Below, in pieces: positions 24,353 through 35,459 of a DNA stretch of 64,000 bases (position 1 is its first letter; every line of letters starts with the position of its first letter). The translations under genes were made by a program, and so were the position numbers. The DNA is from Rhodoferax sp. Lineage in GTDB: Bacteria > Pseudomonadota > Gammaproteobacteria > Burkholderiales > Burkholderiaceae_C. The notes beneath the pieces are model-generated. The model was not told the origin of the DNA. It saw nothing but the letters and a program-made list of their open reading frames with translations, and searched no databases. Location of the stretch: assembly GCF_013297935.1 (NCBI RefSeq), contig NZ_JAAFIX010000008.1:62001-126000 (forward strand). Direction: 5' to 3'.

Positions 24353-25690
24353 TCAGTCTTTGTCTGCAAATGGGTTGGCAGAGGACTTCATCTCAATGCG
24401 CAGTGGCGTACCTACGAGATTGAACTCCTTGCGGAATCGCCCTTCCAGAAATCGCTTGTAAGCCTCGGTGACATGCTCGAGCGAGTTGCCGTGCACCACA
24501 ATGATGGGAGGATTCATCCCGCCTTGGTGGGCATAGCGCAGCTTTGGACGGTAGGCCCCGGTTTTCTTGGGTGTTTGGAATTGCACGGCTTCTAGCAATA
24601 GGCGTGTCAAAACAGGCGTCGGCATTTTGCAGTTTGCGGCTTTGTGCGCTTGGGCAATGGCATCCCAGACAGGCCCCAAGCCTTGACGCTTCTTGGCTGA
24701 AATCAAATGCAGCGATGCAAACTTCAAGAAACCCAATCGCGTTTCAAGTGACCGCTTTACCAATTCGCGTTGGTATTCGTCCACGGCATCCCACTTATTC
24801 ACCGCCACGACGACAGCGCGCCCGGACTCTAGTATGTATCCGGCAATGTGAGCATCTTGATCCGTGACGCCCTGCTCCGCGTCAATCAATAGCAACACCA
24901 CGCTGGCGGACTCAATTGCCTGCAAGGTTTTCACGACTGAGAATTTCTCGATCGCCTCAAAGACCTTGCCCTTGCGACGCAAACCTGCAGTGTCCACGAG
25001 CTCAAACTTTTGCCCATTGCGCTCAAACGGGACCGAAATAGCATCCCGGGTAGTGCCAGGCATATCAAAAGCAACCAAACGCTCTTCACCCAGCCAAGTG
25101 TTAATCAGGGTGGACTTACCCACATTGGGTCGCCCGGCCACTGCAAGCTTAATGATGCTCGGGTCTGCCGGCTCGGGATCATCCTCCGGCTCCTCAAGAT
25201 GCAAGGCATCCAGCGCAAGCTCAATGAGCGATCGCATGCCTTGACCATGGGCTGCAGACACCGGGTAAACCTCTCCCAAGCCCAATTCAAAAAATTCGGA
25301 AAGCTGTGCACCGGCCTTCATGCCTTCGGCCTTGTTGGCAATCACCAAGCAAGGTTTGCCCAGTTTCCGGAGGTAGTTGCCGATGTCGTGATCCTGAGCA
25401 GACAAGCCCGCGCGGGCATCCACCACAAAGACAACAACATCTGCTTCTGCGACGGCTTGGCGAGTTTGCTTCGCCATTTCTTTAAAAATGCCGCTACCTG
25501 CGTCCGGCTCAAAGCCGCCGGTATCGATAACAATGAATTCGTGCTTACCGTGTTTGCCATTTCCGTAATGACGGTCGCGCGTAAGTCCCGCAAAGTCCGC
25601 GACGATCGCATCGCGCGTCTTGGTCAGGCGGTTAAAAAGAGTGGATTTCCCAACATTGGGACGACCCACCAGAGCGATTACTGGCTTCAT
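24353..25690 (-). CDS. der: Ribosome-assembly GTPase Der (EngA)
   Basis: A 445-residue double-GTPase needed for 50S subunit maturation. G domain 1 has [15 protein letters not shown] at residue 8, DTGGFEPD and NKAEG; G domain 2 has [16 protein letters not shown] near 185, [10 protein letters not shown] and NKWD. The C-terminal KH-like domain ends with the basic [15 protein letters not shown]. It lies 12 bases after bamB, the typical bamB-der pairing. Confidence 0.97.
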   Translation of the reverse strand: MKPVIALVGRPNVGKSTLFNRLTKTRDAIVADFAGLTRDRHYGNGKHGKHEFIVIDTGGFEPDAGSGIFKEMAKQTRQAVAEADVVVFVVDARAGLSAQDHDIGNYLRKLGKPCLVIANKAEGMKAGAQLSEFFELGLGEVYPVSAAHGQGMRSLIELALDALHLEEPEDDPEPADPSIIKLAVAGRPNVGKSTLINTWLGEERLVAFDMPGTTRDAISVPFERNGQKFELVDTAGLRRKGKVFEAIEKFSVVKTLQAIESASVVLLLIDAEQGVTDQDAHIAGYILESGRAVVVAVNKWDAVDEYQRELVKRSLETRLGFLKFASLHLISAKKRQGLGPVWDAIAQAHKAANCKMPTPVLTRLLLEAVQFQTPKKTGAYRPKLRYAHQGGMNPPIIVVHGNSLEHVTEAYKRFLEGRFRKEFNLVGTPLRIEMKSSANPFADKD

Positions 25691-25702
25691 GAATGACCTT
25701 TT

Positions 25703-26830
25703 TTATTCGGGGCGGAAGGCGAAAATGCCCCCCATCTGGGTCACTGCGACCAGGGTGTTGCCGGCGAGGACCGGCGTTGCAGCAAGAGGAGAACCGTCAA
25801 GCGTAAGCCGACCGACCGTTGCGCCATCAGCAGCTGACAGCAAATGCAGAAAACCTGCGTTGTCAGGCACCACCAATGTGGAGCCCAGCAGAACCGGGGT
25901 ACCGAGCTCCCGCCATTTAAATTTGTCTGATTGCCAGACTTTTTCACCATTCAGGCGATTCCAGGCAATAAGAGTCCCATCGAGCTCCGTACCAAAAACC
26001 ACACTTTCGTTTCCACTGATTCCCGTAAAGCCATTGGCAGGTTTGGACCAGAGAGACTTCGCTGTTGCCAAGTCAATGCAAGCAACTGAGCTTGCATAAG
26101 CCCTCACGCACACATTACTTCCCTGACGACTTATGCCGGAGACAACGTCAACCAAGCGCTCGACCTCATTGGTACCACGGCCCAACGCCACAGGAACGTC
26201 CCACTTCTGGCTTCCGTTGGCAGGGTTGAGCCCCACCAGACGACCGCCCAGCCCGGCTACCAGGGTGTCGCCCGCAGGAAACAAAACGCCAGGGCGATCC
26301 AACACCAAGGTGTCCGCTCCACGCTGTTGTTGCCAGAGCCGCTTACCCGATTCGCCGTCAAACGCAAACAACGTCCGATCCGGGGTTACCACGAACACTC
26401 GCCCACCAGCAACCAGTGGTGGGGTAGTTGCCACTGCGCTGAGGTTTTGTTTCCAAAGGACTTTGCCCCCTTGCATCACGACAACGTCACCTGCCGCAGT
26501 GGCAACTGCGATGCGTCCCGCACTGACGCCAACGGCGGCAGATATCCGGGCGCCAGCTTCGGTTTTCGAGCGAACGCTACCGTTCTCGGCGTCCATTGTC
26601 GTGACGGTACCCGCAGCATTGGCAAAGTAAACCTCGCTACCAGCACTCTTGAGCTCCAAGGGGAAAGTGACCTCCCCCAGGTTACCTTTCCAAACAGCCT
26701 TCACGCCCAAGAGTGGAACCAGGGGTGCCAACTCAGCGGGTTTTTGCTTAGTCGGCCCCGAGCAGGCCGACAGAACTAGGCTGCCAACCAGAATAACAGA
26801 GCGCGAAAAAAGTGAAAACCGCTTTGCCAT
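25703..26830 (-). CDS. bamB: Outer-membrane assembly lipoprotein BamB
   Basis: A 375-residue lipoprotein of the beta-barrel assembly machinery. The signal peptide ends in the lipobox LSAC (residue about 22). The mature part is an eight-bladed PQQ-like propeller with repeats such as GRVFVVTPDRTLFAFDGESG and GNTLVAVTQMGGIFAF. BamB binds BamA and helps deliver outer-membrane proteins. Two starts are possible: ATG at 26830, chosen here, and GTG at 26839, which overlaps the upstream stop (GTGA) and has GAGG at good spacing. BamD, another subunit, is encoded at 36502. Confidence 0.95.
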   Translation of the reverse strand: MAKRFSLFSRSVILVGSLVLSACSGPTKQKPAELAPLVPLLGVKAVWKGNLGEVTFPLELKSAGSEVYFANAAGTVTTMDAENGSVRSKTEAGARISAAVGVSAGRIAVATAAGDVVVMQGGKVLWKQNLSAVATTPPLVAGGRVFVVTPDRTLFAFDGESGKRLWQQQRGADTLVLDRPGVLFPAGDTLVAGLGGRLVGLNPANGSQKWDVPVALGRGTNEVERLVDVVSGISRQGSNVCVRAYASSVACIDLATAKSLWSKPANGFTGISGNESVVFGTELDGTLIAWNRLNGEKVWQSDKFKWRELGTPVLLGSTLVVPDNAGFLHLLSAADGATVGRLTLDGSPLAATPVLAGNTLVAVTQMGGIFAFRPE

Positions 26831-26835
26831 ACTGA

Positions 26836-27483
26836 TCACTTCACCTCACCGGCACCCAGCGCGGCCAGCTTGACCTCGACCAGGCGACGGTACTGATCTT
26901 GCGGAGGAAAAAGTTTTACCGCTTCTTTGAAGCCAGCAATAGCGTCCTCAGTTTTGCCTTGGGAGAGAGACAAATCTGCACGCTTGTCCGCCACCAGACC
27001 TTTGAACTCCGCTGGAAACTCACCCGCCAATATTTTGGCGGCGCCGTCATATTCCTTAGCCTCAATCAAAAGACCGGCATGGCGGACCTTAGCCAGCGCG
27101 GCAAGGCCGGCATCTGCCTTGCTATCCGCAACCCAACTCAACGCGCCCTTGGCGACGTCAGACTTGCCGGTGAGGTAAGCCACCTTGGCAAGATTGAGGC
27201 CGGACTGCTGTGTATAAAACACAGATGGAAAACGTTGCTTCATGTCATCGAAGGCTCGACCAGCCGCGACTAAGTCTCCGCTAGCAATGATGCGATCGAC
27301 TTCTTCAAACATTGCAGAAGCTTGTTCGGCTTGACGCTTGTTCCACCATTGGTAACCGTTCCACGAAGCGAACCCACCTAGGACGGCAATCAAAACCCAG
27401 GTAATCGCATTGCCATATTGCTTCCAGAAATGCTTCAGCTGATCTAGTTGCTCTTGTTCTTCGAGATCTAAATGGTTTGCCAT
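26836..27483 (-). CDS. yfgM: YfgM-like tetratricopeptide membrane protein
   Basis: A 215-residue protein of UPF0070. An N-terminal cytoplasmic stretch (LDLEEQEQLDQLKHFWKQYG) precedes one helix (AITWVLIAVLGGFASWNGY), then periplasmic TPR-like helices (DLVAAGRAFDDMKQRFP and others). In E. coli YfgM works with the SecYEG-associated chaperone PpiD and is encoded in the hisS-bamB-der cluster, the same order as here. ATG at 27483 is chosen over an upstream extension lacking homology. Confidence 0.92.
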   Translation of the reverse strand: MANHLDLEEQEQLDQLKHFWKQYGNAITWVLIAVLGGFASWNGYQWWNKRQAEQASAMFEEVDRIIASGDLVAAGRAFDDMKQRFPSVFYTQQSGLNLAKVAYLTGKSDVAKGALSWVADSKADAGLAALAKVRHAGLLIEAKEYDGAAKILAGEFPAEFKGLVADKRADLSLSQGKTEDAIAGFKEAVKLFPPQDQYRRLVEVKLAALGAGEVK

Positions 27484-27494
27484 GGTGTACCCTT

Positions 27495-28808
27495 TTATAC
27501 TTTTGTGGTGTGCTGAGATGCCCACTTCGCTACGTCAGAGAGCGAAATGGTGACCTGTGGAACTTCCGAGTTCCGCAATGATTTGATAGTGACTTGCCTT
27601 GAGGCCTGCTCATCCGGACCAAAGACAAATGCAAAACGCGCCCCGGAGCCGTCTGCCCGCTTAAACTGTGATTTAAGGCTAGGCATACCCTCCGGATTGC
27701 TGGCTTGCATTTGTACCGACAGGCCAGCTTGCCGTAAAAGAGCCAATACAGGCATCACGGTTGCCATGTACTCTGCTGACAAAATGATCGCGTAGACGTC
27801 GAGAGCAGGCAAAGAAAGGTCCCTGCCCGACTCCTGCAACAACTCCAACACCCGCTCGACACCCATCGCCCAGCCCACTGCCGGGGCTGCCTTGCCGCCG
27901 ATTTGCTCGATCAGATAATCGTATCGCCCGCCAGCACAGACCGTACCTTGTGACCCCAGCTTGGTCGTTACAAACTCGAATACGGTCAAGTTGTAGTAGT
28001 CCATGCCGCGAACCAACCGGGGGTTGATTCGATAAGGGACACCGTGGCACTCAAGTAGGCGGGTCACTGCATCAAGGTGAGCTTTGGATTCAAGCCCTAA
28101 AAGGTCGATGAGCTTTGGTGCAGCTTCGATTACGCCTTGCATCGCAGGATTTTTGGAGTCGAGCAAGCGAAGTGGGTTAAGGTGCAAGCGGCGTTTGGCC
28201 TCTTCATCCAAGACAGCCTCATGCAACTCAAAGTGTGCAATCAGTGCATTTCGATGAAGTTGACGCTCCTCGGGCTGACCCAAGCTATTGATTTGAAGTT
28301 CGATGTCCGACAAGCCAAGCTCTTGCCACATCATGTGCGCCATCAAAATCACTTCTGCATCCACTTCCGGCCCACCAAACCCCAAGGCTTCCGCCCCGAT
28401 CTGGTGAAACTGTCGGTAGCGCCCCCTTTGGGGACGCTCATGGCGGAACATAGGCCCCATGTAGTAGAGGCGTTTCGGTCCACCGTATAACAATGAATGC
28501 TCTACTGCTGCCCGCACTACGCCAGCGGTATTTTCAGGCCGGAGAGTTAACGCTTCGCCATTCAGGCGGTCTTCAAAGGAATACATCTCCTTCTCGACAA
28601 TATCCGTTACCTCACCAAGCCCCCGTACAAACAGCGCGGTGGGTTCCACGATAGGTGTGCGGATATTTTCGAAAGCAAACCTACGCATCAGATTGCGAAC
28701 GAGGGACTCCAAGGTCTCCCAAGCCGCCGATTGGGGGGGCAGGATATCGTTCATACCCTTAACGGCAACGATTTTGTCCACTTTGCGCGGACTATTTTTC
28801 TCTGACAT
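27495..28808 (-). CDS. hisS: Histidyl-tRNA synthetase
   Basis: A 437-residue class II synthetase. Motif 2 is [19 protein letters not shown] near residue 115; the histidine-binding loops [14 protein letters not shown] and AGGRYDYL lie near 265 and 290; motif 3 is [14 protein letters not shown]; the anticodon-binding domain occupies the last 100 residues. It charges tRNA-His. The gene follows ispG by six bases and precedes yfgM by eleven. Confidence 0.97.
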   Translation of the reverse strand: MSEKNSPRKVDKIVAVKGMNDILPPQSAAWETLESLVRNLMRRFAFENIRTPIVEPTALFVRGLGEVTDIVEKEMYSFEDRLNGEALTLRPENTAGVVRAAVEHSLLYGGPKRLYYMGPMFRHERPQRGRYRQFHQIGAEALGFGGPEVDAEVILMAHMMWQELGLSDIELQINSLGQPEERQLHRNALIAHFELHEAVLDEEAKRRLHLNPLRLLDSKNPAMQGVIEAAPKLIDLLGLESKAHLDAVTRLLECHGVPYRINPRLVRGMDYYNLTVFEFVTTKLGSQGTVCAGGRYDYLIEQIGGKAAPAVGWAMGVERVLELLQESGRDLSLPALDVYAIILSAEYMATVMPVLALLRQAGLSVQMQASNPEGMPSLKSQFKRADGSGARFAFVFGPDEQASRQVTIKSLRNSEVPQVTISLSDVAKWASQHTTKV

Positions 28809-28814
28809 AGACTC

Positions 28815-30083
28815 TCAAACTTGTGGGGATTGGCGCGAAAAGCGCGCTTTGATGTAGTTTTCAACCACTGCTTGAAACTCGCTGGCAATGGCGTCGCCTC
28901 GCAAGGTCATTTTCTTTTCACCATCGATGTAGACCGGTGCCGCAGGAGCCTCGCCGGTGCCGGGGAGGCTGATACCAATATCAGCATGCTTGCTCTCACC
29001 CGGGCCGTTGACGATACATCCCATCACCGCGACTTTCATGTTTTCTACGCCGGGATATTGGCTACGCCAGACAGGCATCTGATCTCTAAGGAAATCGTCA
29101 ATCTGCTTTGTCAGCTCTTGAAAAGTTGTACTGGTCGTCCGCCCACAGCCGGGGCAAGCTGTTACGCTGGGTACGAATTTTCGCAAACCTAATGATTGAA
29201 TAATCTCAGACGCCACGACAACTTCCTGTGTACGCGCTTCGCCGGGAGCAGGTGTCAATGAAACACGAATCGTATCGCCGATACCTTCCTGCAGAAGGAT
29301 ACCCAAGGCCGTAGCGGACGCGACGGTACCTTTTGTTCCCATTCCCGCCTCAGTCAGGCCCAAATGCAGCGCATACTTTGAGCGCTTTGCGAGTTCGCGG
29401 TAGACCGCAATCAAGTCGGTCACCCCGCTTACTTTGCAAGACAGCATGATCTGGTGCCCAGGCAAGCCGATTTCCTCGGCCTTTTCAGCAGAGGAAATCG
29501 CCGAAGTTATCAATGCTTCGTACATGACCTGCTTTGCATCCCACGGACGGGCCCTGCGGCTGTTTTCATCCATCAGCGCAGCGAGGAGCTCCTGATCCAA
29601 ACTCCCCCAGTTCACACCAATCCGAATGGGTTTTTCCCATTTGATAGCTGCCTCGATCATCTGGGCGAATTGTCGATCTCGTTTGTCACCCTTGCCGACA
29701 TTTCCCGGATTGATCCGGTACTTCGACAAAGACTCTGCGCACTCGGGGTAGTCGCTCAAAAGGCGGTGGCCGTTGTAGTGAAAATCACCTATCAGGGGGA
29801 CGCTAACTCCCATTCTGTCCAGTTGCGCACGGATGTGAGGCACCGCTTGTGCAGCCTCAGGGGTATTGACTGTAATCCGAACCAACTCAGACCCGGCTGC
29901 CGCAAGCTCTTTCACTTGAATGGCAGTACCGATCGCATCTTCGGTGTCGGTGTTGGTCATTGACTGGATACGCACAGGAGCAGCACCACCTACGGTGACG
30001 ACGTGACCGCCCCACTTCACCTCAGATTGCAAACTCGTCCGAACTAGGGGCTGCGCTAACGCAATGGGCAATACCTGTTCCAC
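28815..30083 (-). CDS. ispG: 4-hydroxy-3-methylbut-2-enyl diphosphate synthase IspG
   Basis: A 422-residue [4Fe-4S] enzyme of the MEP isoprenoid pathway, converting MEcPP to HMBPP. Iron-sulfur ligands are Cys in [13 protein letters not shown] near residue 310 and in [10 protein letters not shown] near 355. The N-terminal TIM barrel has [11 protein letters not shown] near 40, and an inserted A* segment is present as usual for proteobacteria. The start is GTG at 30083, overlapping the rodZ stop by one base (TAGTG) and preceded by GAGGTG. Confidence 0.96.
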   Translation of the reverse strand: MEQVLPIALAQPLVRTSLQSEVKWGGHVVTVGGAAPVRIQSMTNTDTEDAIGTAIQVKELAAAGSELVRITVNTPEAAQAVPHIRAQLDRMGVSVPLIGDFHYNGHRLLSDYPECAESLSKYRINPGNVGKGDKRDRQFAQMIEAAIKWEKPIRIGVNWGSLDQELLAALMDENSRRARPWDAKQVMYEALITSAISSAEKAEEIGLPGHQIMLSCKVSGVTDLIAVYRELAKRSKYALHLGLTEAGMGTKGTVASATALGILLQEGIGDTIRVSLTPAPGEARTQEVVVASEIIQSLGLRKFVPSVTACPGCGRTTSTTFQELTKQIDDFLRDQMPVWRSQYPGVENMKVAVMGCIVNGPGESKHADIGISLPGTGEAPAAPVYIDGEKKMTLRGDAIASEFQAVVENYIKARFSRQSPQV

Positions 30084-30997
30084 TACTTCACCTCAAATCG
30101 AGCAACGTTGTCTTTAGAAACACCAGATACCGCAAATGGCTTGCCGCGAACCTCCACGTCGACTAGGTCAGCCTTCCCGATCACTACCGAAAGCGGGGGC
30201 GTACCGTTCGCCAAAGTACTGCCATCCGCTTGTAGCATGCGTCGCACCAAGACCGCTCCGGTTGAATCAAGCACCTCAACCCAAGTCGTTCCTTTAGCCC
30301 GAATAATCACGAGGTCAGGAGCTTTGGAAGGAGGACTCGGATCCTGAGCTATAAGCGGTGAGGATGCCGCAGCAGCCGGCTGAGAAGCTGCAGCTGACAC
30401 CACCGGTGCCGCTGGCACTACCTCGACCGGCGTTACCTTTTCTTCTGACTCTCGAACTGGGGACGAGGCCTCCAAGACGACTTCTTTTGGGTCACTTGTA
30501 GTTGCATCCTTGGAGGCTGAACCAACAAGCCAGGCCGGCATATGAAGATCGGGCATGGTAGACACCACGACAGCAGCCAGCAATATGCCCGCCACCAAAA
30601 GCACTTGAGGCCGTTTTAGAATTTCCGGTACAGAAGAAATACGACGCTCACCAGTCGCCCGGAATGGGGCATTGATACCGCGATCTCCTGTTTGAAATTG
30701 AGGCGCGGACGACGGAGGCAGAAGCTCCAGAATAGGACTCGCATCAATCTTCAGAGTTCGGCAAACACTAGACGCCAGAGCCCGCACAAACACGGCATCT
30801 GGCAACAAATCGACACGATCTGCTTCCAACGCCTCTAGTTTCTTCACGGGCACTTTCATCGAAACTGCCAAAGCCGCTATGTGCAGGCCCGCAGCCAAGC
30901 GCGCCTCGCGTAGCAACTCACCCGCTGTAGCTTGTTTTTTATTGACAACTTCGGTTTCCGGCACCGAAGGTTGGCTTGCAGCCTCTACGTCACTCAT
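30083..30997 (-). CDS. rodZ: RodZ-like helix-turn-helix membrane protein
   Basis: A 304-residue cytoskeletal adaptor. The N-terminal HTH domain ([20 protein letters not shown], then [14 protein letters not shown]) is cytoplasmic and in RodZ binds MreB. A basic linker, one transmembrane helix ([17 protein letters not shown], near 135-152), an Ala/Pro/Ser-rich periplasmic linker and a C-terminal DUF4115 beta domain ([19 protein letters not shown]) follow. It is encoded between pilW and ispG, the conserved position of rodZ/yfgA. Its start overlaps the pilW stop by eight bases. Confidence 0.93.
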   Translation of the reverse strand: MSDVEAASQPSVPETEVVNKKQATAGELLREARLAAGLHIAALAVSMKVPVKKLEALEADRVDLLPDAVFVRALASSVCRTLKIDASPILELLPPSSAPQFQTGDRGINAPFRATGERRISSVPEILKRPQVLLVAGILLAAVVVSTMPDLHMPAWLVGSASKDATTSDPKEVVLEASSPVRESEEKVTPVEVVPAAPVVSAAASQPAAAASSPLIAQDPSPPSKAPDLVIIRAKGTTWVEVLDSTGAVLVRRMLQADGSTLANGTPPLSVVIGKADLVDVEVRGKPFAVSGVSKDNVARFEVK

Positions 30998-31829
30998 TGA
31001 AAGCTCCCCGCTCGAAACTGGCGGCCTCTTTTGACTTCGGGAATCGCTTCAGGAGCTGTGTCCCAAGTTGAGTCACGGCGCCCTTGTTACCAAGGCCCTG
31101 CTCCACTTTGATGCCGAGCCACAGGGTCTCGGAATTCGCGAATTCACTGTTGTTGATCCGCCGCACATAAAACTGTGACTTGGACAAATCGCCTTGCTGA
31201 AACAAAAGCAAAGCAAGGTTATAGCCGGCTACGGGGCTACCCGGATCGAGCTCTTGGGCGCGAGTGAGGCTGACAAGCGCTTCGTTTCGCAAGCCGGATT
31301 TCATTTGGCATATTCCGAGAGCCATCCAAGATTTCGCGCGCTCAGAATACAAAGGGTTATTGATCGCAGACGAAAAGTTAGAAAACGACTCCGGCATCCG
31401 TCCCTGCTGACACAGCATCCAAGCGTAGTTGTGTTGAACACTGGCAGCCCGAGGACTTAACTGGAGAGCCCGCCTGAAGCTTTCATCCGCCAATGGAAAG
31501 TCATTGAGCGCCATGTAAATGAGACCGCGGAGGTTGTGCGCCTCAAAAAGCCCTGGATCGGCGGCAATCGATTGCTTCACCTCATCAAGGGCAACCGTAG
31601 TTTGCCCGTTGTTGAAGTACCCAGCGGCCAGCTCCAAACGGATTTTGGCTCGCTTACGTGCTGGCGACTCATCAGAGTCGGTCACAAAGTCAGCCGTAGA
31701 TGGTGCGGGGGTTGGCGTGCTTGAACAACCGTAAATTGCACCCAGTGCTACAAAAACAATGCTCCAGAAAGCAGGTCGATAGAGACGGCGAGCTATTTGT
31801 CCGGCAATAAAAGAATCAAGCTCAGACAT
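30990..31829 (-). CDS. pilW: Type IV pilus biogenesis lipoprotein PilW/PilF
   Basis: A 279-residue lipoprotein pilotin with TPR repeats. The signal segment ends in lipobox IYGC at about residue 35 (a long n-region precedes it). TPR helices such as [40 protein letters not shown] and [19 protein letters not shown] follow. It helps secretin PilQ multimerise in the outer membrane. ATG at 31829 overlaps the rlmN stop by eight bases; an upstream ATG at 31841 is also possible. No other pil gene is in the window. Confidence 0.9.
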   Translation of the reverse strand: MSELDSFIAGQIARRLYRPAFWSIVFVALGAIYGCSSTPTPAPSTADFVTDSDESPARKRAKIRLELAAGYFNNGQTTVALDEVKQSIAADPGLFEAHNLRGLIYMALNDFPLADESFRRALQLSPRAASVQHNYAWMLCQQGRMPESFSNFSSAINNPLYSERAKSWMALGICQMKSGLRNEALVSLTRAQELDPGSPVAGYNLALLLFQQGDLSKSQFYVRRINNSEFANSETLWLGIKVEQGLGNKGAVTQLGTQLLKRFPKSKEAASFERGAFNE

Positions 31830-32973
31830 TTTGCAAACCATTGGTATCTCCAACAACCGGCACGTTTACCTGATGGAGCATGACAGTTCGCTGCTTATTG
31901 ATACGGCTACCCACATTAGTACGGTCCCGTACATCCCCGGCGAGTTGCCCACAAGCTGCATCGATGTCATCTCCACGTGTCTTCCGTACTGTTGTCACGA
32001 CCCCTCCGTCTACCAATATCCGAGCGAATGCTTGCACCGCATTGTTCTTCGAACGCAAAAGCCCCGATGCAGGAAAAGGGTTAAAAGGGATCAGATTGAA
32101 CTTGCACGGGATACCAGCGTCACGCACCAAGGAAAGCAAAGCAAGCGCTTGTTCCGGGCTATCGTTCACGCCATCCAACATACAGTACTCAAAGGTGATG
32201 AAATCCCTCGGTGCGCGCTCAAGATAGCGTTTGCATGCATCAAGCAGTTCAGAGAGTGGATACTTTTTGTTGAGCGGGACCAGGTTGTCCCGTAGATCAT
32301 CTGTTGGCGCATGCAGGGAAACTGCCAAGGCTACTGGGCAATCATCCCGCAGGCGGTCCATCATCGGAACGACACCGGATGTGGAGACAGTCACCCTTCG
32401 GCGTGAAAGCCCATAGCCATGGTCATCCAGCATTGCCTTGAGTGCTGGCACCAAAGCCCCGTAATTCTGGAGCGGCTCACCCATGCCCATCATGACCACG
32501 TTTGAAATCACCCGCTCCTGAACCCCCAGGTGCTTACGCAGAAAATGTTCTGCAAACCAGAGCTGAGCCAAAATTTCCCACGTCTTCAGGTTTCTACTGA
32601 AGCCTTGGTGCCCCGTTGAGCAGAAACGACACCCTACCGCGCAACCCGCTTGCGAAGAAATGCACAAGGTGCCCCGGTCCGACTCGGGAATAAAAACGGT
32701 CTCCACAGCATCACCACCACCAACGTCAAACAACCACTTGATGGTTCCGTCGGAGGAAATGTGCTGGGTAATCACGGGCAATGCTTTGATCTGGGCATTG
32801 CCTTTCAATTTATCTCTGAGCGATCGCGCAAGGTCGCTCATGTCATCAAATTGGCTGGCGCCCTTTTGATGAACCCAGCGAAATAGCTGGGTCGCGCGAA
32901 ACTTCTTTTCGCCTAGGCTCTCGCAAAAGGCGGCCAGACCCTCGAGGTCGAAATCGAGCAGGTTGACCGCCAT
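31822..32973 (-). CDS. rlmN: Radical SAM methyltransferase RlmN
   Basis: A 383-residue dual-specificity enzyme methylating C2 of A2503 in 23S rRNA and A37 in certain tRNAs. The radical SAM cluster motif is [13 protein letters not shown] (C-x3-C-x2-C) near residue 112. The catalytic C-terminal Cys lies in [11 protein letters not shown] near 340, and the N-terminal accessory domain has [14 protein letters not shown]. The gene follows ndk by six bases in a conserved ndk-rlmN-pilW order. Confidence 0.96.
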   Translation of the reverse strand: MAVNLLDFDLEGLAAFCESLGEKKFRATQLFRWVHQKGASQFDDMSDLARSLRDKLKGNAQIKALPVITQHISSDGTIKWLFDVGGGDAVETVFIPESDRGTLCISSQAGCAVGCRFCSTGHQGFSRNLKTWEILAQLWFAEHFLRKHLGVQERVISNVVMMGMGEPLQNYGALVPALKAMLDDHGYGLSRRRVTVSTSGVVPMMDRLRDDCPVALAVSLHAPTDDLRDNLVPLNKKYPLSELLDACKRYLERAPRDFITFEYCMLDGVNDSPEQALALLSLVRDAGIPCKFNLIPFNPFPASGLLRSKNNAVQAFARILVDGGVVTTVRKTRGDDIDAACGQLAGDVRDRTNVGSRINKQRTVMLHQVNVPVVGDTNGLQNV

Positions 32974-32979
32974 ATTGAT

Positions 32980-33405
32980 TTAGCGGGAGTAAACGTTCAT
33001 GCCGGCGAAGAAGAAGCCGATTTCCACAGCGGCAGTCTCAGCAGCGTCGGAGCCATGAACAGCGTTGGCATCAATGCTGTCTGCAAAATCAGCGCGGATG
33101 GTCCCTGGAGCTGCTTTCTTAGGGTCTGTAGCGCCCATCAAGTCGCGATTCTTAGCGATTGCGCCTTCGCCTTCCAAAGCCTGGATCATCACTGGACCGG
33201 AAACCATGAAATCAACCAGGTCCTTGAAGAAAGGACGCTCTTTGTGCACTGCGTAGAAAGCTTCAGCTTCGCCGCGGGACAGGTGTGCCATGCGAGCAGC
33301 CACGACCTTCAGGCCAGCTGCTTCAAAACGTGCGTAAATTTGACCGATCACGTTCTTGGCGACTGCGTCAGGCTTGATGATGGAGAGTGTGCGTTCGATT
33401 GCCAT
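32980..33405 (-). CDS. ndk: Nucleoside diphosphate kinase
   Basis: A 141-residue kinase that equilibrates nucleoside di- and triphosphates through a phosphohistidine. The active-site histidine is in [15 protein letters not shown] near residue 117; the start [15 protein letters not shown] and the killer-of-prune loop [10 protein letters not shown] are typical. ATG at 33405 begins MAIERTLS, the family start; a four-residue upstream extension is not supported. First gene after rluB on the same strand, with a 66-base gap that may hold its own promoter. Confidence 0.97.
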   Translation of the reverse strand: MAIERTLSIIKPDAVAKNVIGQIYARFEAAGLKVVAARMAHLSRGEAEAFYAVHKERPFFKDLVDFMVSGPVMIQALEGEGAIAKNRDLMGATDPKKAAPGTIRADFADSIDANAVHGSDAAETAAVEIGFFFAGMNVYSR

Positions 33406-33471
33406 ATTAATTCCCAATTAGAAAAATGTATTTGTCTTACGTAGACAAAGCCTGCGAGTTTACCACCCGCA

Positions 33472-34698
33472 TTAACGACTTCTGCCTCCGGAGCGGCGTT
33501 GACCGCCCCCCGGACGACCGCGGCCGTTTGATTCTTGTCGCTGCCTTGTAAAGCTGTCGGCGCCGATGTACCCCAAAGAAGTCTTCATCGGGTCCGGCTG
33601 CCCACCTTCTTGACGGTTCGCCTGGCGGGGCGGCTTTGCACCGCCCTGACGCACAGGTTGCGATGCCACTGAACCTTCTTTCGGGTAGGCCGGACCACGT
33701 CCGCTTTGGCGCCCTCCCCGGCCGCGAGGGCGAGGTGCTGCGCCTGCGCCAAAAGCACCTTCTTCCCGGGTTCGAGCCTTGGGAGTGCCTGCCGCCTGCA
33801 TGAGCGAGCGGATATCTGTCTCATCCAGCTCCATCCAAGCACCACGCTTCAGTCCCCGAGGGAGAACCATCGCACCATATCGAATACGGATCAGCCGGCT
33901 TACAGCATGCCCGACGGACTCCAACATACGCCGGACCTCACGGTTGCGCCCTTCGGAAATGGTCACCCGGTACCAGCAATTGGAGCCTTCTCCACCGCCG
34001 TCTTCGATGGATCCGAACTGAGCGATCCCATCGTCGAGCTGAACACCATTCAGCAATGCTTGCTTTTCTTCTTTAGTGAGCGCACCCAAAACCCGCACCG
34101 CATATTCACGCTCCAGACCGAACCGGGGGTGCATGAGGTTATTGGCGAGCTCACCGGAGCTGGTAAACAACAACAGGCCTTCTGTATTCAGATCCAAGCG
34201 CCCTACCGATTGCCACTTGCCCTGATGCAGCTTAGGCAGCCGGCGAAACACTGTAGGCCGGTTTTGAGGATCATCATGGGTGACCACCTCCCCGACCGGC
34301 TTGTGGTAAGCGATAACGCGTGCTGGCGGCGGCTCGATGCGGAACCGAATAGGCTTACCGTTGACTTTGATGTTGTCGCCAAACTGAATGCGCTGTCCGA
34401 TATGGGCAGGCTCATTGTTTACCGAAATCCGCCCTTCCAGAATCAACTGCTCCATTTCCAAGCGCGAACCCATTCCTGACTGGGCCAATACTTTATGCAG
34501 CTTGGGGGTTTCCGCTTGCGGCGCTAATACACGCTTGGGAAGGCTCACATCTTCTGCGGCTTCGTCGGCATCAAACTGTCCGGAAACAACATCATCGAAC
34601 CGATTACCGCCGACTTTGGCGTGCGCAGCCTCCAACGAAGCAATCTCTTCATGAGGTTGAACGGCCTCAGCGCCGGCGTTGTTGTCAATATCGTTCAT
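33472..34698 (-). CDS. rluB: 23S rRNA pseudouridine synthase RluB with extended basic tail
   Basis: A 408-residue pseudouridine synthase modifying U2605 of 23S rRNA. Residues about 65-125 form an S4 RNA-binding domain ([20 protein letters not shown]). The catalytic Asp is in [14 protein letters not shown] near 165, followed by [15 protein letters not shown]. An acidic head of some 60 residues and a roughly 100-residue C-terminal tail rich in Arg, Gly, Pro and Gln ([21 protein letters not shown]) flank the core. Such tails vary between species and probably bind rRNA. The start overlaps the scpB stop (ATGA). Confidence 0.94.
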   Translation of the reverse strand: MNDIDNNAGAEAVQPHEEIASLEAAHAKVGGNRFDDVVSGQFDADEAAEDVSLPKRVLAPQAETPKLHKVLAQSGMGSRLEMEQLILEGRISVNNEPAHIGQRIQFGDNIKVNGKPIRFRIEPPPARVIAYHKPVGEVVTHDDPQNRPTVFRRLPKLHQGKWQSVGRLDLNTEGLLLFTSSGELANNLMHPRFGLEREYAVRVLGALTKEEKQALLNGVQLDDGIAQFGSIEDGGGEGSNCWYRVTISEGRNREVRRMLESVGHAVSRLIRIRYGAMVLPRGLKRGAWMELDETDIRSLMQAAGTPKARTREEGAFGAGAAPRPRGRGGRQSGRGPAYPKEGSVASQPVRQGGAKPPRQANRQEGGQPDPMKTSLGYIGADSFTRQRQESNGRGRPGGGQRRSGGRSR

Positions 34699-35354
34699 AG
34701 TGTTGTTCCGTTTTCCACTGCCGGCGAAGCCGCATGCAATGGCATAGTTAATTGTTGACCTTCATCTGCCACATCCCCAGCGGGAGAAGTCTCTGCCACA
34801 CCCAACATGTCACCCAAACCCATGACCGGGTCAACACCCCGATCCGGCGACTCCAACAATGGCAACTGGTCTAGTGAGCTCAGGCCTAAATCGTCCAGAA
34901 ACTGGCGCGTGGTCGCGTACAGCGCTGGTCTTCCTGGCGCCTCACGGTGGCCAATGACCTCTACCCAACCACGATCTTCAAGCTGCTTGATAAGCAACGA
35001 ACTGATCGTGACGCCTCGGATGTCTTCCATATCGCCACGGGTAACCGGCTGTCGATAAGCGATGATGGCCAGGGTTTCCAGCGTTGCCCGCGTGTACTTG
35101 GGTGGCTTTTCCGGATGGAGCCGGTCCAAAAACTCGCGCATTTCTGGCCGACTCTGGAATCGCCAGCCGGACGCAACACTCACCAACTCCACACCGCGCT
35201 CAGCCCACTCACTCTGAAGCTCTGAAAGCAACGATTTCACCGTATCCGCACCAATTTCATCAGCAAATAGCTCTCTCAGCACACGCACTGTCATTGGCTG
35301 AGGTGAACAAATCAAAGCGGTTTCGAGCACACGCTTGGCATCGACCATGTTCAT
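34695..35354 (-). CDS. scpB: Segregation and condensation protein ScpB
   Basis: A 219-residue winged-helix protein of the SMC-ScpAB condensin. The double winged-helix region spans residues 5-170 with RALET-like [20 protein letters not shown] and [19 protein letters not shown] motifs. ScpB dimerises and binds the kleisin ScpA. The scpA gene is not adjacent (rluD lies upstream), so it must be elsewhere. The gene is translationally coupled to rluB. Confidence 0.94.
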   Translation of the reverse strand: MNMVDAKRVLETALICSPQPMTVRVLRELFADEIGADTVKSLLSELQSEWAERGVELVSVASGWRFQSRPEMREFLDRLHPEKPPKYTRATLETLAIIAYRQPVTRGDMEDIRGVTISSLLIKQLEDRGWVEVIGHREAPGRPALYATTRQFLDDLGLSSLDQLPLLESPDRGVDPVMGLGDMLGVAETSPAGDVADEGQQLTMPLHAASPAVENGTTL

Positions 35355-35459
35355 AGTCTGGACTCAAAGATGGAAACCGGTGTTTGTTGCGGACCGGAGT
35401 CAACCGCTCTAGGTAGGAAAAGCTGTTTGCCTCAGTCGACTACCCTACGTGACACGTAG